Positions 8,763 to 19,613 of a stretch of 64,000 nt of DNA are shown here, piece after piece; positions within the stretch are counted from its first letter, which is position 1, and each line of letters opens with the position of its first letter. A program made the position numbers and the translations under genes. Source of the stretch: an uncultured Pseudomonadota bacterium (GTDB lineage: Bacteria > Myxococcota_A > UBA796 > JAFGLY01); the NCBI GenBank assembly GCA_937912125.1, contig CALDOK010000002.1:1-64000 (forward strand). Direction: 5' to 3'. The notes below the pieces were generated by a model. That model did no database searches. It was not told where the DNA came from and worked only from the letters and a program-made list of their open reading frames with translations.

Positions 8763-8808
8763 GGTGCCCCCATAGCCCGTTCGCGGCGGGCTCAGGGGGC
8801 TTCCATGA

Positions 8809-9192
8809 TCAGTGTCGCGACAGGACCGCGATGGCGTCGACCGCGGCGCTGCGGACCTCGGGGTCCACATCCTGCATCCGGGCTCGGAGCACCGGCAAGG
8901 CGTTGCGGGCCCGCAGGTCGGTGAGGGAACGGCATGCTTCGGCCCGCACCTTGGGGGAGGGGTCGTTCAGCGCGCGCTCGACCGCCGGCAGGGCGTCGTG
9001 GCTCTCGGTGAAGCCCAGCAGCTGAACCAGCAGGTAGCGCACGCCGTCGGTGTGCGCGCCGCAGGTGTAGCCTTCGATGAGATCGGGCAGCGCTTGCTCC
9101 CGATCGAAGAGGATGGCGTCGAACGCCTTGTCCACCTGGTGCGGATCGTGATCGCCCAGGCGTCGGAACAGATCCGAGTAACGTGGCCGCAT
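8809..9192 (-). CDS. Small HEAT-repeat protein
   Basis: 127 residues, no signal peptide, probably cytoplasmic. The sequence is a run of about three HEAT/PBS-lyase-type helical pairs, clearest at HDALPAVERALNDPSPKVRAE and in the unit repeating VRAEACRSL / VRSAAVDAI. Such repeats make curved solenoids that bind other proteins; no catalytic residues are visible. It starts at an ATG at 9192. It ends 46 bases before the HtrA-like gene in the same direction, so the two may share a transcript. No specific partner can be named. Confidence 0.8.
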   Translation of the reverse strand: MRPRYSDLFRRLGDHDPHQVDKAFDAILFDREQALPDLIEGYTCGAHTDGVRYLLVQLLGFTESHDALPAVERALNDPSPKVRAEACRSLTDLRARNALPVLRARMQDVDPEVRSAAVDAIAVLSRH

Positions 9193-9319
9193 GTTGGCTC
9201 TCGATGAAATCTTGGGGGAAAGGTCGGCTTAGGCCGGAGGGGAAGCTGGCGGGGGAGGGGGGGAGGCACGCTGGGGGAGGGGGGCGCGGGCCACGTTTTT
9301 TATACCACGATTCGGGGCC

Positions 9320-9347
9320 TTGGGGGATGCCCGATCCGGGTTAATAC
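9320..9347 (+). promoter_or_regulatory. Possible sigma70 promoter for surE
   Basis: TTGGGG at 9320-9325, 16-base spacer, TAATAC at 9342-9347, ending 19 bases before the surE start. Only the -10 half is close to consensus. Confidence 0.35.
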
Positions 9348-9366
9348 TCCGGCCCCCTGGAGAGCC

Positions 9367-10137
9367 ATGAACCTGCTCCTGTCCAACGACGACGGCATCT
9401 CGGCTCCTGGCCTCGCGGCCCTCGAACACGGCCTCGGCCCGCAGGGGACCTGCTGGGTCATCGCGCCGGCTGGGGAGTACAGCGCCGGCAGCCACGCCCT
9501 GAGCTTGCACCGCCCCCTGCGGGTCACGCCCGCCGGCGAGCGCCGCTTCGCGGTGGACGGCTCTCCCGCCGACTGCATCTACCTTGGGCTGGCGCACTTC
9601 GTGCCCGAGAGGCCCGCGGCGGTGGTCTGCGGCATCAACCGCGGCGCCAATGTCAGCCTGGACGTCTATTACTCGGGCACCGTCGCCGCGGCGCGCGAGG
9701 CCGCCATGTGGGGCGTCCCCGCGGTGTCGGTCAGCCTCTTCACCGACGGCGGTGGGGCCCAAGGGGAGCTGCACTGGGCCACCGCAGCCCACTTCGCCAG
9801 CCGGGTGGTGGGTGAGGTGCTGGCCCGCGGCATAGGCTTCGAGGGCTCGCTGAACCTCAACGTCCCCAACCTGCCCCTGGCGGAGGTCCGCGGCCTGCGA
9901 GTGGCTCGCCTGGGGCGGCGCCACTGGAGCCGCGTGGTGGACGCGCGGAGAGACATCAAGGGTCGGCCCTACTTCTGGATCGGCGGCCACCACCAGGGCT
10001 TCGACGACATTCCCGACAGCGATGGCCCCAACATCCAGCAGGGCTGGGCTACCCTGACCCCCCTGCGGCTGGACTGCACCGACGAGCCCATGCTCAGCGA
10101 GCTGGCCGCCTGGGATACCGTCTGCACGGAGCGATAG
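9367..10137 (+). CDS. surE: 5'/3'-nucleotidase SurE
   Basis: 256 residues, normal length. SurE is a divalent-metal nucleoside monophosphate phosphatase linked to stationary-phase survival. The metal site NDDG is at residues 7-10. The phosphate-binding loop region EYSAGSHALSL follows, then the VDGSPADC motif and the long signature CGINRGANVS...YYSGTVAAAREA. The end of the protein carries the usual less conserved dimerisation arm. GGAG nine bases before the ATG at 9367 fixes the start. The next gene begins four bases after the stop, so surE heads a short plus-strand operon with a COG2426 membrane protein and apt, giving a nucleotide-salvage flavour. Confidence 0.95.
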   Translation: MNLLLSNDDGISAPGLAALEHGLGPQGTCWVIAPAGEYSAGSHALSLHRPLRVTPAGERRFAVDGSPADCIYLGLAHFVPERPAAVVCGINRGANVSLDVYYSGTVAAAREAAMWGVPAVSVSLFTDGGGAQGELHWATAAHFASRVVGEVLARGIGFEGSLNLNVPNLPLAEVRGLRVARLGRRHWSRVVDARRDIKGRPYFWIGGHHQGFDDIPDSDGPNIQQGWATLTPLRLDCTDEPMLSELAAWDTVCTER

Positions 10138-10141
10138 AACC

Positions 10142-10645
10142 ATGGCAATGCACATCTTCTGGATGGTCCTGCTCACCTTCCTGCCTACGCTCGAGCTGCG
10201 CGCCTCGATCCCCTACGGCTACCTGATGCTCTCGCAGGACGGGCAGCTGCACTGGGCGGCTGTGGCCGCGCTGTGCATCGTGGCCAACTTCCTGTTGGCG
10301 CCGCTGGTCTGGTTCTTCGTCCACTACGTGATGGAGTTCTTCCTGCGCGTGCCCTTCATCAAGCGCATCTACGACTGGGCGGTCAAGCGCGCCCAGCGCA
10401 GGGTCGAGCCCTATGTGCGCAAGTACGGCACGGTGGGGCTGGCGCTGTTCATCGGAGTGCCCCTGCCAGGATCCGGCGTCTACACCGGCTGCCTGGGGGC
10501 CTACCTGCTCGGCTACCGCTTCCGCGACTACCTGTGGGCCTCCGCCCTGGGCGTGCTCATCGCTGGTGCCGTGGTCACCGCCCTGGTGGTCAGCGGCGCC
10601 GAAGCCTTCATCTTCTTCAAAGACCCGACGCATCTGCCCGGTTAG
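10142..10645 (+). CDS. COG2426 small membrane protein (putative small multidrug export family)
   Basis: 167 residues with about four to five membrane helices. The sequence fits the COG2426/PF06695 family: PTLELRASIPYG near the N-terminus, a basic amphipathic middle (KRIYDWAVKRAQRR), then KYGTVGLALFIGVPLPGSGVY and GCLGAYLLG. The family was named for multidrug export, but it is also distantly related to DedA/SNARE-associated membrane proteins; the real substrate is unknown. The ATG at 10142 lies four bases after the surE stop, implying translational coupling. Downstream, apt begins after 35 bases. Confidence 0.85.
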   Translation: MAMHIFWMVLLTFLPTLELRASIPYGYLMLSQDGQLHWAAVAALCIVANFLLAPLVWFFVHYVMEFFLRVPFIKRIYDWAVKRAQRRVEPYVRKYGTVGLALFIGVPLPGSGVYTGCLGAYLLGYRFRDYLWASALGVLIAGAVVTALVVSGAEAFIFFKDPTHLPG

Positions 10646-10680
10646 GCACTTCGTCCCAGCAAGACTCACAGGAGCGCAGC

Positions 10681-11208
10681 ATGTCCGATCTCCAGCAGCG
10701 GCTCGACGCCACCATCCGCGACATCCCCGACTTCCCCAAGCCTGGCATCCTGTTCAAGGACATCACCCCCGTGCTGTCCGACCCCGGCCTGCTCGGAGAT
10801 GTCATCGACTACCTGGCCGAGCTGTACCACGACAAAGACATCGACGCGGTGGTGGGCATGGAGTCCCGCGGCTTCATCTTCGGCACCCCGCTGGCGCTGT
10901 CCCTGGGGACGGCCTTCGTGCCGGCCCGCAAGCCAGGCAAGCTGCCCTACAAGAGCGTGGGCTACGAGTACGAGCTCGAGTACGGCACCAACCGCCTCGA
11001 GATGCATGTGGACGCCATCAAGCCCGGCCAGCGCGTGCTCGTGGTGGACGATCTGCTGGCCACCGGCGGCACCGCCGACGCTACCTGCAAGCTCATCCGG
11101 CAGCTGGGCGGCGAGGTTGTGGCCTGCTGCTTCGTGGTGGAGCTGGGCTTCCTCAACGGCCGCGAGAAGCTCGGCGACGTGCCCGTCGAGAGCGTGATCA
11201 TCTTTTAG
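10681..11208 (+). CDS. apt: Adenine phosphoribosyltransferase
   Basis: 175 residues, the usual size. It converts adenine and PRPP to AMP in purine salvage. Visible features: DIPDFPKPGILFKDITP at the N-terminus, the ESRGFIFG loop, RKPGKLPY, and the PRPP-binding motif VLVVDDLLATGGT at about residues 120-132. AGGAG ten bases before the ATG at 10681 sets the start, although the frame is open far upstream inside the previous gene's alternative frame. The stop overlaps the convergent coaE stop by four bases. Confidence 0.96.
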   Translation: MSDLQQRLDATIRDIPDFPKPGILFKDITPVLSDPGLLGDVIDYLAELYHDKDIDAVVGMESRGFIFGTPLALSLGTAFVPARKPGKLPYKSVGYEYELEYGTNRLEMHVDAIKPGQRVLVVDDLLATGGTADATCKLIRQLGGEVVACCFVVELGFLNGREKLGDVPVESVIIF

Positions 11209-11801
11209 CCGCCCAGGATGCGGGGCAGGGCGGCGATCACCGCCTGCTCCAGGTCCTCCCGGCTGCCGTCGTTGTGGATCACCAGATCGGCCAGCTGCTC
11301 CTTGCGGGCGGCTGGCAGCTGCGCGACCAGCCACGCCTGGGCTGCGTCCGGCTGCATGCCGCGATCGGCCACCAGCCGCTGCACCTGCAGCTCAGGGCTG
11401 CAGCTGACCACCACCAGCATGTCGTAGAGCCGCTCCTGGCCAGTCTCCACCAGCAGGGCCGCCTCGACCACCGCGGTGCCCACCCCCAGGCTGGCCTGCG
11501 CCTCCAGCCAGGCCTGGATGTGTGCGTAGATGGCAGGGTGGGTGAGACCGTCGAGGTCCAGGCGGGCGACGGGGTCCGCGCGGATGATGCCCCCCAGGGC
11601 CTCACGGTCCAGGCTCCCGTCGGCGGCCAGCACGCCGGCACCGAAGCGCTCGCAGATGGCGTCCAGCAGCGCGCAGCCGGGCTGCACAAGCTGGCGCGCT
11701 ACAGCGTCGGCGTCGATCACCGGCAGCCCGTTGCGCCGCAGCAGTCGAGCCACGGTGCTCTTGCCGGAGGCGATGTTGCCCGTGAGCCCAACGGAGCGCA
11801 T
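11205..11801 (-). CDS. coaE: Dephospho-CoA kinase
   Basis: 198 residues. It catalyses the last step of coenzyme A synthesis, ATP-dependent phosphorylation of the 3'-hydroxyl of dephospho-CoA. The Walker A motif GLTGNIASGKST opens the protein, followed by VIDADAVARQL and the LTHPAIYAHI segment near residues 100-110. VVVSCSPELQVQRLVADRG and the VIHNDGS element near the C-terminus complete the family pattern. The start at 11801 places Walker A at residue 6, as in other CoaE proteins; the frame extends upstream into unrelated sequence. It begins two bases after the preceding HEAT-like gene's stop and is the last gene of a three-gene minus-strand operon led by the FHA regulator. Confidence 0.95.
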   Translation of the reverse strand: MRSVGLTGNIASGKSTVARLLRRNGLPVIDADAVARQLVQPGCALLDAICERFGAGVLAADGSLDREALGGIIRADPVARLDLDGLTHPAIYAHIQAWLEAQASLGVGTAVVEAALLVETGQERLYDMLVVVSCSPELQVQRLVADRGMQPDAAQAWLVAQLPAARKEQLADLVIHNDGSREDLEQAVIAALPRILGG

Positions 11802-11803
11802 GG

Positions 11804-12295
11804 TCAGGGCGTCATGACCGCGACGGGCCCGATGGTCTCGAGGGCATCCAGGGCCTTGCGCTGCGCCCTGCGGTTGGCCTCGCTGCCAGGCTGGACCATG
11901 GCCTCGAGCTCCGGGATCGCGGGCTCGTAGGCCAGCTGGCCCAGGATCCATGCGCAGTGGTGGGCCACGTTGCGGCTGGCGAGCGCCTGGATGCAGGCGG
12001 GCGCCACCAGCAGCTCGAAGTCGTCCAGGGCGGCCAGGGCGTCGATCTGCCGCAGGGTGCCCTCGCGGCGCTCGGAGTCCGCCAGGGCCACACGGAGCCG
12101 CGAGCGCAGGGTGCGCGCCGCGTAGAGCCGGTCGCTCCGGTCCTGGCCGGTCAGATCATGGATGTAGCGCTCGTTGGAGGTGTCGATGGGGGCGTGGCTC
12201 TGTGCTTGCTGCATGCGGCTGCCCGACCCCAGCAACAGGGGCAGCAGCAGCGGGAGGAGCCAACCGCGGCCCAGGGGAGCTCTGCTACTGGGCAT
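11804..12295 (-). CDS. HEAT-like helical protein with signal or anchor sequence
   Basis: 163 residues. A basic start and a strong hydrophobic run (about 12-23, LLPLLLPLLLG) form a signal peptide or N-terminal anchor without a lipobox Cys. The rest is helical, with RLYAARTLRSRL and two pairs resembling HEAT repeats (FELLVAPACIQALASRNVA and AIPELEAMV...). No catalytic motif is evident. Its start overlaps the end of the upstream FHA/sigma54 regulator gene by 11 bases, and its stop is two bases from coaE, so the three genes are co-transcribed. Function unknown; a periplasmic protein-binding solenoid is the simplest reading. Confidence 0.7.
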   Translation of the reverse strand: MPSSRAPLGRGWLLPLLLPLLLGSGSRMQQAQSHAPIDTSNERYIHDLTGQDRSDRLYAARTLRSRLRVALADSERREGTLRQIDALAALDDFELLVAPACIQALASRNVAHHCAWILGQLAYEPAIPELEAMVQPGSEANRRAQRKALDALETIGPVAVMTP

Positions 12296-14063
12296 CGTCG
12301 AACTTCTCGATGTAGCGGAAGATGGTGCGAGGGTCGACGCCCAGGTCCCGTGCGGTCTGGGCCTTGTTCCAGTTGTTGACCTCGAGCACCTCGCGCACGT
12401 AGCCCATCTTGAACTCTTCCTCGGCCTCGGCCAGGGGCTTGATGTGCCGGCGATCGCCGTCGGCCAGGCCGAGATCGGTGGTGTTGAGCAGCGCCCGATC
12501 GCTCATGATGGCGGCGCGCTTGACCCTGCTCTCGAGCTGTCGCACATTGCCGGGCCAGTAGTAGCCCTTCATAGCCTTGATGCACTCGTTGGTGAAGCCT
12601 TGGGCCCTGGAGCTGTACTGCTCGGCGTACTTGTTGAGGAAGAACCGGGCCAGCAGCGGGATGTCGTCGCCCCGATCCCGCAGGGGAGGCAGGCTCACGG
12701 TGACTTCGTTGAGGCGGTAGAAGAGGTCTTCGCGGAAGCGGCCCGCCTTGATCTCGACCTCGATGTCGCGGTTGGTGGCGGCGATGACGCGGATGTCGAT
12801 GGGGCGGGGTTGGAGCTCGCCGACCCGTTCGATCTTGCGCTCCTGCAGCACCCGCAGGAGCTTGACCTGCAGGTTCATGGGCATCTCGCTGATCTCGTCC
12901 AGGAACAGCGTGCCGCCTGCGGCCGCCTCGAACTTGCCCATCTTGTCGGTGACCGCCCCGGTGAAGGAGCCCTTCTTGTGGCCGAACAGCTCGCTCTCGA
13001 GAAGATTCTCGGGGATGGCGCCGCAGTTGATGGACACGAAGGGCTTGCGGGTGCGCTCGGAGAGACGGTGCAGATCGAGGGCCACCAGCTCTTTTCCGGT
13101 GCCCGTCTCGCCCAACACCAGCACCGAGATGTCGGTGGGCGCCACCCGGCGCAGCACCTTGAACACGGCCTGGATGGGATCGCTCGAGCCGATCATCTCG
13201 CCCTGGCCGGACTTGCGCAGCTGCTGGCGCAGGTTGCGGTTGGTGGTCTTGAGCTCGTTGAGCATCAGGGCGGTGTGCACCAGCAGGGAGGCCTGGCTGG
13301 CGAAGACGTGGAGCAGGTCGAGGTCGCGCTTGGTGAACAGGTCGGTGACCTTGTCGTTGCCCAGGTAGAGACAGCCCAGCAGGTCGTCCCGGTAGAGCAT
13401 GGGGACGCACATGACCGAGGACAGGCGCAGGTCGACCACGGACTTGGCGTGGGCGAACTGGGCGTCGTGCATGGCGTCGCTGACGATCAGCGGCTTGCGG
13501 GTGTGGACCACGCGCTCGACGATGCTGTCGGAGATGCGCGCCACCGCGGTGGAGTCGTCTTCGACATTGTGGCTGGCGGCCAGGTTGCGCTGACCGTCCT
13601 GCATCAGGATCACGAAGCCCTTCTCGGCGCCGGTGAGGAGCACGACCGCCCGCAGCAGCTTGCGGAACAAGGCCTGCGGTGAGGTGTCGCGCATCAGCTC
13701 CTGGGAGAAGTCCACCAGCTGCTTGAGGGCGTCGATGGTGTCGGGCTGGTCTGCGGCGGCGTCGGGGGCGGGTTGGCCCTCCATGAGGGTGAGCTCGTAG
13801 CGCCCGAGCAGCGCGCGGTCGCCGTAGCCGAGATCTGTCTGGCGCGTGCGCTTGCCGTTGACGTACAGCTCGTTCGAGCGGTCCAGCACCGAGATGGAGT
13901 AGCCCTGGCCGCTCTTGATGAGGTTGGCATGCGTGGCGGCGACGGTGGGGTCGCTCAGGATCACGTCGTTGCCATCGCGGCGGCCGATGGAGTTGATGGG
14001 CTTGCGGAGGACGACCTCGTTGGAGGTGCCGTGCATGGTGTCGAGGATGCGCAGGTACGCCAT
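12285..14063 (-). CDS. FHA-GAF-AAA+ sigma54-dependent regulator
   Basis: 592 residues. An FHA domain (about 5-95: SIGRRDGNDVIL, THANL) suggests control by phosphothreonine binding. A GAF domain (about 125-280) probably senses a ligand or a partner. The AAA+ module (about 290-525) has Walker A GETGTGKE, the sigma54 contact loop as GSFTGA (the usual GAFTGA with Ala to Ser), Walker B TLFLDEI, and the arginine-finger region. A Fis-type helix-turn-helix closes the protein (NKAQTARDLGVDPRTIFRYI). It should activate sigma54 promoters on phosphorylation of a partner by a Ser/Thr kinase, a layout frequent in myxobacteria. The gene heads a cluster with the HEAT-like gene and coaE. Confidence 0.93.
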   Translation of the reverse strand: MAYLRILDTMHGTSNEVVLRKPINSIGRRDGNDVILSDPTVAATHANLIKSGQGYSISVLDRSNELYVNGKRTRQTDLGYGDRALLGRYELTLMEGQPAPDAAADQPDTIDALKQLVDFSQELMRDTSPQALFRKLLRAVVLLTGAEKGFVILMQDGQRNLAASHNVEDDSTAVARISDSIVERVVHTRKPLIVSDAMHDAQFAHAKSVVDLRLSSVMCVPMLYRDDLLGCLYLGNDKVTDLFTKRDLDLLHVFASQASLLVHTALMLNELKTTNRNLRQQLRKSGQGEMIGSSDPIQAVFKVLRRVAPTDISVLVLGETGTGKELVALDLHRLSERTRKPFVSINCGAIPENLLESELFGHKKGSFTGAVTDKMGKFEAAAGGTLFLDEISEMPMNLQVKLLRVLQERKIERVGELQPRPIDIRVIAATNRDIEVEIKAGRFREDLFYRLNEVTVSLPPLRDRGDDIPLLARFFLNKYAEQYSSRAQGFTNECIKAMKGYYWPGNVRQLESRVKRAAIMSDRALLNTTDLGLADGDRRHIKPLAEAEEEFKMGYVREVLEVNNWNKAQTARDLGVDPRTIFRYIEKFDDAQ

Positions 14064-14133
14064 GAACTCTCCGTTGACACAGCGATTCCTTGTATCCCGT
14101 TCACCCCCTGGCCGATGAGCCCGTTCCCGATCC

Positions 14134-14922
14134 CTAGAAGCTCAGCTCCCACCGCACCGAGCCTGGCCCGATCATCAGCTCGCTGGTGGTGTGCTCCGTT
14201 GCCCATGCATCGCGGGCCGCGCGCTGGTCGGCGCGCCAGCGCACCGAGGCCTCGACCGTGCCCGTGATCCAAAGGGCCGTGAAGGCTCCGCCCAGGGCCC
14301 AGTTCCAGCTCCGCATGGCCACCAGGCGGCTGTACTCGGGCTCCTCGGCCGCGCTGTTGATGTACAGGGGGATCCCGGTACCCAAGGTGCCAGCCAGTGT
14401 GCCCACCTGGCCCGCAGCCAGCAGGGCGAACCAGCCGAAGCGTCCCTGGCGGGCCTGGTGGATGCCGAACGGGGTGTAGCCCGTCCAGTGCATGGCGTGG
14501 AACTCGGGGGGCAGGGGGATGGGGTCGGGCAGCTGGGGTGGAGGATCGTCGGGACCCATGGCCAGGGTGGCGGCGCGGACCATTCCGAAGAAGTCCAGCA
14601 CGTCGGGGGGGTGCTCGTAGGGATCGAGCTGGTGCTCCCGGTCGGCCTCGAGGATGGCGCGGAAGGTGTCCCAGGCCTGAGAACGGTTGCCGTCGGCCAG
14701 CAGGATCTCGCCGAGGTAGACCCGGGCTTTGATCTTGAGCTCCAGATCCTCGATGGCGGGATCGTTGAGCAGGCTGATCAGCGTGGCGCGGGCCTGGGCG
14801 TGGTCACCAGAGCGGTAGAGGCGGATGGCGAAGGCCAGGCGCTCCTGCCCCATCACCGGCAGCTCCTGAGCCAGGAGCGCCGTGGGGTTGAAGATCAGTA
14901 GGAGTGCCGGGAGCCAGCGCAT
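14134..14922 (-). CDS. Exported TPR-containing protein with membrane-associated C-terminus
   Basis: 262 residues, function unknown. A signal peptide (MRWLPALLLIFNPTALLAQ) starts at 14922. Residues 20-95 form two or three TPR-like helical pairs (RLAFAIRLYRSGDHAQARATL, KARVYLGEILLADGNRSQAW). A Pro-rich link (PPPQLPDPIPLPPE) leads to two hydrophobic segments around 160-180 and 205-225. Proteins with this TPR plus two-helix plan are common as uncharacterised envelope proteins in Myxococcota; that is family impression, not a firm match. It lies 70 bases upstream of the FHA regulator in the same direction and could be in the same unit. Confidence 0.75.
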   Translation of the reverse strand: MRWLPALLLIFNPTALLAQELPVMGQERLAFAIRLYRSGDHAQARATLISLLNDPAIEDLELKIKARVYLGEILLADGNRSQAWDTFRAILEADREHQLDPYEHPPDVLDFFGMVRAATLAMGPDDPPPQLPDPIPLPPEFHAMHWTGYTPFGIHQARQGRFGWFALLAAGQVGTLAGTLGTGIPLYINSAAEEPEYSRLVAMRSWNWALGGAFTALWITGTVEASVRWRADQRAARDAWATEHTTSELMIGPGSVRWELSF

Positions 14923-15024
14923 GCCATCGGGAGGTTAGCCGCCATTCGGAACCCGGTCAATCGAGTGGAGAGTCGCGGGACGAGGGGGCCGCGCCGAGGA
15001 AATGGGAGGCGCGGTGAGCCCTCG

Positions 15025-17427
<2,403 letters not shown>

Positions 17428-17490
17428 GGTTCACTCCGCGGTGGAGGTGATGGCCTACTGCTGTGCGTGCAAGCGCTGGCCAAGGGTGGA

Positions 17491-17518
17491 GACATATCCC
17501 CGAGGTCATCTAAATCAA
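17491..17518 (-). promoter_or_regulatory. Promoter for lon
   Basis: On the minus strand TTGATT (17513-17518), a 16-base spacer, then TATGTC (17491-17496), 64 bases before the lon start. I see no clear heat-shock sigma motif here. Confidence 0.45.
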
Positions 17519-17574
17519 GAGGCAGAACGCGGCTGGTGTGATGCAACCGGGAGCCCACCGCGGTCCAGGCTGGC

Positions 17575-19554
17575 TTAGCGCCCATTTCCCGGAGTGTGTT
17601 CTCGCTGGCTGGGCTCATGCCCAGGGAGGCGTCCTTGGGCTTGGAGGAGCTCCTCGTAGCTGGGTGGCCCCTCGATCTCCCAGCTGCGCTCGGCCAGGCG
17701 CTCGGGGCTCGGGGCCAGGGCTGCGGGGCTCTGCGCGCCTCCCTGCAGGTCCCAGACCACCAGGGCGCCCTCGACGGCTGTGGGAGGACCCAGGGCCTCG
17801 CTGATGGCGTCGGTGGTGAGAAAGGGGAGCCGCTCGAGGGCGGCGGGATCGAGGGCGACCGAGCTGTCGCCCCGGGGCCCTCCGGGCAGGCGGTCGCGGT
17901 TCTCGGCTTCCACCAGATCCCGGTGCAAGACCACCCAGCGGAAGCCCTCGCCCTGAAGCTGCAGCAGGCCCCGCTGGGTGGCGGGGGGCTCGGCGCGCTC
18001 GGGGTCGATGGTGGCGCGACGCAGGAAGCGGATAAGGTCGATCTTTACCCTGGCCTCGAAGCCTTCGGGCCACAGCAGGCGGGCGTTCTCGCCCATACCG
18101 CCGAAGATGGGCTGGCCGTGGACGGTCTGCCAGATGATGGCCGGTTGGTTGATGCCGAAGGGCAGGTGGATCAGGGCGCCGCCCTGGTCCCCGATCCAGG
18201 TGAACACGGCCGGTGGCTTCACGTCTCGGGTGACGAAGGGCCAGCAGAGCTGGCGGTGCTGGCTGGTGAGGTTGGCGCTCAGGAGGAGCGCTGCCAGGAG
18301 CAAGGGACCCCAGGCCGCCAGCTGTCGGCGTGGTGACGCGGCCAGCCCGCGCATGAGGGGGACCAGGGCCGCACCGACCGTGGCGGACAGCACCAGGAAG
18401 ACCATCACCACCAGGCGGTAGGGGAACCACAGGCGGTCGAGGAAGGGGACGGTGTTGTACAGCAGCAGGTAGGGGTACCAGGGGGTGCTCTGACCCGGCC
18501 CGACAGGCAGGGCGGGCCCTATGGCCACCACCAGCAGCAGCGCCGCCGCGCCGAGCCAGCGCAGGCGGTCCGGCCCGCGCCAGGCCACCAGGGCGATGAC
18601 CGCCAGCCAGCTGACATGGCCCAGCATGGGGGCGCCCCAGCGCTCCATCATCCAGTAGCCGTGCAGCTGGGTGGCCACGTTGTTGTGCAGCGCCTGGGGT
18701 TGAGCGAAGAGCCCGCCCCCGCCGATGAGCCCAGGCACGGCCCCTGATCTGGCCTCGATGGCCATGCTCACCACGAAGGGCGAGACCAGCAGCAGGCAGA
18801 CCCCGGCCGCGGTGGCGTAGCGCGCCAGCAGCCGTGCGCGCAGGGGGCTGCGGGCCAGGGCCCAGGCACCAAGCCATGCCCAGAGCAGCAGCTGGAAGTA
18901 GCCCATGAACCAGTAGACCAGGGCCTGCAGGGCAGTGAGCGCGCCCGCAGCCAGGGCGTCGCGATGGCGAGGGGCGGGGCCCTCGAGGGCCAGGAGGCGG
19001 TCCAGGGCCAGGGGCAGGAACCAGAGGAAGGCCTGGGTGGGGCGGCCGGCGGTGATCTCGAAGAGGGAGAAGGAGCAGGCCTGCCACAGGCCCGTGGCAA
19101 CGAAGGCGGCCACGGTGGCCTGCCCGCCTCCCAGGGCCTGGCTCCACCAGGGGGTCTGGCTGGCCGAGCCGGCGAAGCGGGCGGCCAAGGGGCGGAAGCT
19201 CAGGGCGTTGCCCAGCAGGATCACCGCCACGAAGACGGGCTGGTAGCGGGGGAAGCGAAAGACCCACTGGAAGGGAGCCGAGAGGGCGGCATCCACGAAG
19301 TTGTTGCCCGTGTGGGCGAAGATGTCTTTGCCCAGCGGGTGGAAGAACAGGTCGGTGAAGCCGGGGTCGTGCAGGTGGGCGATGCAGTCCTGGATCCACC
19401 AGTAGAACCAGAGGGTCCCGTACAGGTCCACGCCGTCCCCCACCACGTGGCTGCCCCGCACCAGGGCAGGAGCCACGGCCACCACGGCCACGGCGGCATA
19501 GAAGCCCAGCTCGAGCCAGCGTGGAAGGGTGGGATCGCGGGAGGCTCGAGGCAT
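17575..19554 (-). CDS. Large polytopic membrane protein, GT-C/YfhO-like layout
   Basis: 659 residues with about 10-12 membrane helices through residue 430, then a soluble domain of about 200 residues. The first external loop after helix 1 carries VGDGVDLYGTLWFYWW with acidic residues, the place where GT-C glycosyltransferases hold their catalytic Asp. HPLGKDIFAHTGNN follows. The overall plan resembles uncharacterised YfhO/GT-C membrane proteins that transfer sugars from a lipid carrier. The C-terminal domain has FGGMGENARLLW and a beta-rich stretch. A glycosyltransferase role is inference. It stands alone, divergent from the ImuA-like gene with 59 bases between starts. Confidence 0.75.
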   Translation of the reverse strand: MPRASRDPTLPRWLELGFYAAVAVVAVAPALVRGSHVVGDGVDLYGTLWFYWWIQDCIAHLHDPGFTDLFFHPLGKDIFAHTGNNFVDAALSAPFQWVFRFPRYQPVFVAVILLGNALSFRPLAARFAGSASQTPWWSQALGGGQATVAAFVATGLWQACSFSLFEITAGRPTQAFLWFLPLALDRLLALEGPAPRHRDALAAGALTALQALVYWFMGYFQLLLWAWLGAWALARSPLRARLLARYATAAGVCLLLVSPFVVSMAIEARSGAVPGLIGGGGLFAQPQALHNNVATQLHGYWMMERWGAPMLGHVSWLAVIALVAWRGPDRLRWLGAAALLLVVAIGPALPVGPGQSTPWYPYLLLYNTVPFLDRLWFPYRLVVMVFLVLSATVGAALVPLMRGLAASPRRQLAAWGPLLLAALLLSANLTSQHRQLCWPFVTRDVKPPAVFTWIGDQGGALIHLPFGINQPAIIWQTVHGQPIFGGMGENARLLWPEGFEARVKIDLIRFLRRATIDPERAEPPATQRGLLQLQGEGFRWVVLHRDLVEAENRDRLPGGPRGDSSVALDPAALERLPFLTTDAISEALGPPTAVEGALVVWDLQGGAQSPAALAPSPERLAERSWEIEGPPSYEELLQAQGRLPGHEPSQREHTPGNGR

Positions 19555-19596
19555 GGGCTGAGCCTATCGGGCCGGGGCTTGCAAGAGAAGCGATTT

Positions 19597-19608
19597 GAAC
19601 ATATGTTC
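19597..19608 (+). promoter_or_regulatory. Palindromic operator GAACATATGTTC, LexA-like
   Basis: A perfect 12-base palindrome (GAAC-N4-GTTC) lies five bases before the start of the RecA/ImuA-like gene, overlapping its likely promoter. GAAC-N4-GTTC is the LexA (DinR) box form of Gram-positives. Several deltaproteobacterial LexA boxes differ, so the repressor identity is inference from the damage-response nature of the gene. Confidence 0.6.
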
Positions 19609-19613
19609 AGTAT

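Noticed and set aside
12285-12295. Frameshift joining the FHA regulator and the HEAT-like gene
   Set aside because: Both products are complete on their own; an 11-base overlap is normal for coupled genes.
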